Below are positions 59,285-64,000 of a DNA stretch of 64,000 nt, piece after piece. The DNA comes from Margaritifera margaritifera (lineage: Eukaryota; Mollusca; Bivalvia; Unionida; Margaritiferidae): assembly GCA_029931535.1 (NCBI GenBank), contig JAQPZY010001242.1:310001-374000 (forward strand). Reading direction: 5' to 3'. Within the stretch, counting starts at the first letter, position 1. Each line of letters starts with the position of its first letter. The notes below the pieces were generated by a model. The model worked only from the letters and a program-made list of their open reading frames with translations. It was not told where the DNA came from and made no database searches. Both the position numbers and the translations under genes were made by a program.

Positions 59285-59622
59285 CTACACACTTAACAGG
59301 CTTGCAATAGTTCCCTGGTCCAGATTTCCCCTTGAATCTCTTTGTATTTAGCGAAGAATGGAGAATGTCCTCTCTGTATCAGCATTAGAATGTTGTAATG
59401 ACATGACAACCATGCTCAGCCTGCAAAGAAGTTCTAACTTTAGTTTTCCTGTTGCTGGATTTGTAAGGTTGCTGACTACTCTCCAATACTCATCCAAGCT
59501 ATGTTCACCCCAAGGAGGAAGTTCCTAACTTGGACATAAGATGTATTCCTGAGCCTCATCCTCAAAGGCTTCTTTCTCTTCATGTCTCATATCCAAACAA
59601 TTTTTGGCAAGTTTGACCACTG
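59285..59622 (-). pseudogene. hAT transposase C-terminal (dimerisation) fragment
   Basis: On the minus strand an acceptor-like TTTTTTAATTTACAG (59637-59623) is followed by VKLAKNCLDMRHEEKEAFED, then EHSLDEYWRVVSNLTNP, and SLQHSNADTERTFSILR, with LLSV at the end. The S-N-A-D-x-E-R-x-F-S block is the signature of hAT dimerisation domains. Two in-frame stops make it a pseudogene. Confidence 0.85.
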
Positions 59623-59879
59623 TAAATTAAAAAAATAAAGACTCATTTAGACTTGAAATAAAAATGAAAAAAATACATGATGTATTTATGCTTTTATGAA
59701 TAATTTATCCAAACTTTAAAATTAATTATCTTGTAATATATTTTATCTAGGGCTTGAACTAGATTTATGTGCATGAAAACTTCAAATAGTTTATGAAATA
59801 CAAAAGATGCATACCTTTTAAACACACAATGCAAACTCTGGACCTTTGCTGCTCACCTGCACACGCTCAAACTCTGATT

Positions 59880-60084
59880 TTCAAGCACTGTTGAATTTGT
59901 AATATTTCTTAGCCGGTAGTTTCTTAGCATTGGGAGACAGCACACGTTTAGAATTGAAAAACAAATGTAAGAATTTTCCTCTTAAAACATCTGGAATAAT
60001 ACAATAACAATTAAACAGGAAAAAAATCAAAATACTTACTCTAGTGTCTCTGCCGAAATAATTATTTATGGTCGATCTCTTCAT
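59880..60084 (-). pseudogene. hAT transposase N-terminal fragment
   Basis: Starts MKRSTINNYFGRDTR, followed by a consensus donor (AGA|GTAAGTATT). A second piece (SPNAKKLPAKKYYKFNS) follows an acceptor-like TATTGTATTATTCCAG. Lys-rich short N-termini like this occur in hAT proteins. With 59285-59622 it makes a transposon gene whose middle is deleted. Confidence 0.55.
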
Positions 60085-61401
60085 TTTATCTCCCCTCTGT
60101 TAAGGGTAGGCCGATTTTCATCAAAGGCTCAGAAGACGTCATGAACCACTTTTGATCCCTTTATTACTTATAACACTTCAAAAAACATCCTGCATTTGGC
60201 CTAAACTCCTCAAATTCCAACAATAAGGTAATCAATTAGCAGCTTGCTGTGTACACATGTCAGCTGTTCTTTAACAATTATAATCCTATTACTCTGCAAT
60301 GCATCATCGAACCGGTCATTGTACTAGTGGAACATTTCTGGTCCCCAGTAGACTGGTTCTGGCTGGTTTCTCTAATGTGTTGACAGATCGCGTAAAAATA
60401 CAGTGTTTGGGTATTTTTATTAACAAAATTTTAAAATGCTTTTAAATTTCAAAAGTGGTAGATTTTAAATACTAAACGATATGTGCGGTAGACAGCCTTT
60501 AAAACTGTATTTTTGGTCTACCACCGGTAGAATCACATGCATGGTAATTACACATAGAACATCAAATCTTTTGTTGTTGCTGATTCAAATACTGTGATTG
60601 AAGATGAGAAATAAAATGTAAAACCAAGGTTATTTTACAATGAAAATTAAACAAATTGCAAATTCGATACATCAGTTTATTCTTTTGTTTTGATGATATG
60701 CATCAATGTTACTGTAATGCAATATTTACTTGAAAGTATTAGTGACAGAATAAATTAACAAGTTACCAGTCTCTTTTATGTATTCCTGGTTGAGTCACAG
60801 AACAAAAGCTATACAACAAGTTTATTAACATAATCAGTCAAAGAACAGGACTGTCAAGGTTTGTAAGCATTGTTTATTTCTGAAGTCAGGCTAGTTGACA
60901 ATGTACTAGCTACATTGCAACAAATTTAATATTTCACAAGGAGTGAATGTGACACGAGTAGGCAGCATTGGTGCCTTGATCCTGTTGTCAGATTGACCTG
61001 GAAAAAAATCTTTTTTTTTGTTGTTGTTATACCTCAAAATTCACACCCAGTCCTGAAAATAAGAAATATAGTTATAAAAGTGTGCATTATACATACCAAA
61101 ATAGGGCATATAGTGTCAAGTAAGTTTAGGTATCCCAAATAAGGCATACAAAACAAAGATAAAGGAAAAAAAACAGTTAAAATCCCTAAAATATGTCCTA
61201 TTTTTTCATATAAACTTCACTCTTTTAAAAAATTCATGACCTTACCAGCTGGAATATCATCCAGGTTTCATCCTAAGACAAACAAATTGCCTTCATTAGT
61301 CATCTCCTATGATATGCAGAATGGCACTTCTGGCCTATGCTACATCACTGAGCCCTCAGAGTAGAAGATTAGAGGATATGGGAGAGGTGGGGGTATATTT
61401 T

Positions 61402-61536
61402 AGGCTGATAAATGACTCTTCCCCCCCCCCCATCAAACTTGTGCTGATACTGATGGATGGTTTTGGGGGCCTCAAAGACCATCCATCAGTATCAGCACAG
61501 GTTGCTGGGGGGGGGGGGGGGCCGATTTATCAGCCT
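61402..61536. repeat. Composite hairpin with G/C runs
   Basis: AGGCTGATAAAT (61402) pairs with ATTTATCAGCCT (61525). The C run at 61421-61431 can pair with the G run at 61507-61521. The inner arms at 61441-61461 and 61478-61498 are perfect complements over 21 bases (left arm starts GTGCTGATACTGATGGATGG), with a 16-base loop. Confidence 0.93.
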
Positions 61537-61849
61537 ATGTATGTTTATGTGAGATAACTGCTCTCCATTCCTCTAGTTTACATTTGTATCAATGTTAGAG
61601 TGTTTTACTTTCTACCTAAACAAAATGTGGTCTTGACAAGAAGGAAGTCTCATGTCTGAATTATACAAATAAGGTGGTTACTGGTAATAAATTTCTGTTG
61701 CATTAAAAAAAGATTTAATATGTCACAAGTACATTGAAAGATAGCATATTTCTATAGAAATCAAATGTTAGCCTCATCATTTCTCTGCAAGCATACTTTT
61801 CGTAACATTTACCTCTTTTAAATGGTGACTTGTCATATGTAGCCACTTT

Positions 61850-62040
61850 TGTGAGCCACATTGGCTGAGTGATGAGTGTGCCAGACTCACTATCAGAGGG
61901 TTGTGAGTTCAAATCCTGCTCTGACAAGTGTGGCTTAACTGTCATAGTATGCCTCTTGGCAAGGCTGCATCATTACTAAATAATTTTTCATGTGCTTATG
62001 TATTGTAAAATCATTAAGCAAATCAATCAATCTTCCATAC
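61850..62040 (+). mobile_element. tRNA-derived SINE (second family)
   Basis: Contains a tRNA-like head: TGGCTGAGTGATGAG (A-box-like) and GGTTGTGAGTTCAAATCCT (B-box-like) about 35 bases apart, then a tail with AAATAATTTTTCATGTGCTT and an AT-rich end (AAATCAATCAATC). Differs from the SINE at 20874-21130. No target duplication could be defined. Confidence 0.72.
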
Positions 62041-62251
62041 AAATTTCCCAGTAGATTTTACCCTGCATTGTGTGCCATCCTTCTAAATAGCCAGTTTTTT
62101 TTCTTCTGTTTTAAAGTTTACTTGTGTAGGGAGATTTCACAGTAACCAGTCAAATCATCACAAGCTCAGAACTGATGTAGTAAATTGAACATGAAAGATT
62201 CCAGATTAAACATATTAGCTGAACTCATTTTCTGATATTTCTCTCACTCAG

Positions 62252-62349
62252 GCTGCTGCAAACAACCTCGACTTATTTTCTGCATATTCAGTTTTGCGAG
62301 ATTTGATCATTGGTGATGAGACCTCCCGCTTTGTCAACTGTCTGCAAAG
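62252..62349 (+). CDS. Exon: C-terminal conserved region, helical segment
   Basis: This exon is 98 bases long, entering in phase 0 and leaving in phase 2. The acceptor is TTTCTCTCACTCAG and the donor is CAAAG|GTGAGT. The product begins AAANNLDLFSAYSVLRDLI and ends SRFVNCLQ. The final two bases AG pair with the first base of the next exon to give Arg. It follows naturally on NWIQE from the preceding exon, as one continuous helical domain. Confidence 0.8.
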
Positions 62350-62514
62350 GTGAGTTATCCAGCCCTCTTGTTATTTTATTGTCTTTATCTGCATATAATG
62401 TATACTTAGCTGCACACAGCACAATATATTGGTAGATCTGGGCCCATGATGTTAATTCTACTTACATTTCCATGAGAATGACATAGAACTTACTCTGCCG
62501 GCATATTATGCAAC

Positions 62515-62720
62515 AACTGTCCTCTGTCTATGCTGTTCTCAATCTGTGCTGTACTGGATCTATGCTGTTCTCAATCTGTGCTGTACTGGGTCTATGCTGT
62601 TCTCAATCTGTGCTGTACAGTGTCTATGTTGTTCTCAATCAGTGCTGTACTGGATCTAGGCTGTTCTCAATACTGTACTCTGTTGTATGCTGCGCTCAGT
62701 CTATACTGTTCTCAATGTAT
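62515..62720. repeat. 32-bp tandem repeat, about 6 copies
   Basis: Copies start with TCTATGCTGTTCTCAATCTG at 62527, 62559, 62591, 62623 and 62655, each 32 bases apart, then decay. Lies in the intron 62350-63483. Short Leu/Cys-rich frames in it are not believable genes. Confidence 0.92.
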
Positions 62721-63483
62721 GATTTTTGCTATTAGGTGGAACTTATTCAGGGATAAATATGGCACTTACATAAAGAAAATATAACATTTCTTTAACCTGG
62801 GTCTGGATGAAATATACACTCATCAGGAATAGTCTGCATTGTTAAAAAAATATTTATTAACAAAAGAGCATTTTGGAATTCATAACCGTTTGTATATTTT
62901 GGAGAGAATAAACTGGAACTACCACATTTGTGAACAAGTTTTTAGAAAAAATAGAATTATAATTATTCCTAAATTTACTTAGCTCCCATTTCTTCGGCAC
63001 TATATAGCTATATTGTTAAAACACCTTCCGAAAAATCATGTTTAGCCTTAATAAGGCTTGGGCCTGCATTTGAGCAAACACTGAAATAAAAACTTTAACC
63101 CAGACCTTGATACAACTATTGGCAGTGACAACACTGACAGTGGAAAAGTGACCACTGTGTTTCACTTTACTGATGTGGGTTGACAGTGATAAGAATGCCA
63201 GGAATTGCATATTGAGCTTACACTTAAATTAAAAAAACTTAAATCAACTGTTGTCAATGACAATGCTGAAGAAAAACTGTCTGGTTGAAAAATTTATACT
63301 GACAACCATATTTTAAAAGAATCGGCAGATTGGTATAAGATTTTTGGAAGAATGCTGCATATTGGATCATTGTCTTGAGGGACCAACCAACCAAGCTGTG
63401 ATAAATAACTTTGCAGTTACTGCCACACTTCCTTAAAGTTACATAATCAACATGGTTATGAAGGTGTCAACATAACCTTACAG
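62721..63483. other. Intronic stretch, no gene seen
   Basis: AT-rich, ending in the acceptor of the last exon. Nothing further can be supported. Confidence 0.4.
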
Positions 63484-63746
63484 GTGCCGTTTACCAAGTG
63501 GGAAGGTGTTCTGGCTGTGTAAGAAACACCAGGAGGGCCACAGGATCACCAAGATGACCAGGGGAACAGTTGGTTCCCATGGGTTGAACCAGAAAGTGCT
63601 CTTTATTGAAGACCTCCTCTTTAAGGAGTACATGGAAAATTATGAACCCTATCAGAAGAAGAAAGCTGTAGTGTCGAAAAACATAGCTCCAAGTCTTCCA
63701 GCACCCATTCCTCTTCCATCATATGAGCCAATCCACAATGAAGCAG
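63484..63746 (+). CDS. Exon: Cys/His motif and proline-rich tail (gene continues)
   Basis: This exon is 263 bases long, entering in phase 2 and leaving in phase 1. The acceptor is CATAACCTTACAG and the donor is GAAGCAG|GTAAGT. It opens with CRLPSGKVFWLCKKHQEG, where Cys, Cys and His could bind a metal or stabilise a small fold. A similar C-x-LP-x-G/W-x-C-x-x-H pattern is known to me from the ends of some ROCO-like and TIR-containing proteins, though this is uncertain. A helix (VLFIEDLLFKEYMENYEPY) and a proline-rich stretch follow. Translation stays open at the donor, so more exons lie beyond the window. Confidence 0.82.
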
Positions 63747-64000
63747 GTAAGTTTTGTATGATTATGTTTCTATTGTACAGTTTTATACTCCAGTCATATG
63801 TTGGAAATATTACGCTATACATTGTCCATCTGTTTGATTACTTTATCCAGGTGTTATATCACGATTAGGTTGTGTCATGTGCTATAGCCAGGTCCCGAAC
63901 TCACAGGTCAAGAGGAAATGTAACTCTGTGGCTCATTTCTTTATTGAGGCTGTAACTTTGGAACCAGTGAAGATATTTTCTTGAAACTTTATAGGATATT

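Larger units (their letters stand above)
58216..61110. mobile_element. DNA element I2, interrupted by a hAT remnant
   Basis: Left end TACCATATTTTGGTGTGTAT, right end inversely TATGCCCTATTTTGGTATGT. The two flanks (58216-58860 and about 60590-61110) match I1 in reverse. The middle (about 58900-60550) is foreign and carries hAT transposase pieces. A short block CAAATACTGTGATT occurs on both sides of the insertion. Confidence 0.78.
13003..63746 (+). other. Partial multi-exon gene for a tandem TIR-domain protein
   Basis: Twelve exons on one strand join with consistent phases (phase 0 throughout, except phase 1 after 40210 and phase 2 after 62349). They encode about 567 residues without a stop. 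Protein order: second half of TIR domain 1, a helical linker, a complete TIR domain 2, a Lys/Glu/Asp-rich linker, a Ser/Arg/Pro-rich basic linker, and a C-terminal region of about 215 residues ending in a Cys/His motif. TIR domains act as signalling adaptors or NAD-cleaving enzymes, so an innate-immune or cell-death role is plausible, but that is inference. The first exons and the stop codon lie outside the window. Introns reach about 13 kb and consist largely of transposons. A short exon between 13164 and 26175 could have been missed, because the tail of TIR1 looks short. Confidence 0.82.

Noticed and set aside
61850..61925. Possible functional tRNA gene
   Set aside because: Box-like motifs are present but no cloverleaf can be folded confidently, and a SINE-type tail follows.
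62508..62784. Leu/Cys-rich frames resembling membrane proteins
   Set aside because: They come from the 32-bp tandem repeat; two overlapping frames are equally open.

Overview
This window looks like intron-rich, repeat-rich animal DNA, most likely from a mollusc. The base composition is AT-rich, and short coding exons with AG/GT borders are separated by kilobases of mobile DNA. No bacterial-style operon is present. The assignment to mollusc is an inference from three things: the type of TIR-domain gene, the abundance of DIRS-type retrotransposons, and a tRNA-derived SINE whose tail resembles bivalve SINEs.

The only convincing host gene lies on the + strand and runs from before 13003 to beyond 63746. 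I can trace 12 exons, at 13003-13164, 26175-26270, 29203-29388, 35072-35143, 37930-38040, 39496-39711, 40096-40210, 45429-45532, 48451-48546, 49117-49299, 62252-62349 and 63484-63746. All splice phases agree. They give about 567 codons spread over 50.7 kb. The protein has the end of a first TIR domain, a short linker, a complete second TIR domain split over four exons, a Lys-rich linker, and a conserved-looking C-terminal region ending in a Cys/His motif. Both ends of the gene lie outside the window.

The rest is mostly transposable elements. There are five or six degenerate DIRS-type tyrosine-recombinase retrotransposons: A 6.7-12.35 kb, F with nested B 17.1-26.0 kb, C 30.1-35.05 kb, E 42.05-45.25 kb and G 49.6-57.26 kb. 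They carry inverted termini and fragments of gag, reverse transcriptase, RNase H and recombinase. Element F sits inside a minus-strand LINE, B sits inside F, a 1.8-kb TIR element lies between parts of B, and a SINE sits inside that element. Element G carries a pogo/Tigger-like element, which itself carries a second Tigger-like element. Further elements include a hAT remnant, a TTAA-flanked MITE, several MITE families with TA ends, and two SINEs.

Tandem repeats are also common: two adjacent arrays of about 65 bp (2.2-4.06 and 4.55-5.14 kb), a 42-bp array inside a recombinase pseudogene, arrays of 36, 32, 46, 165 and about 305 bp, and several microsatellites. A 46-base C run and a 135-base hairpin with G/C runs stand out. 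I found no tRNA or rRNA genes and no CRISPR array. The first 13 kb hold no exon that I could defend.
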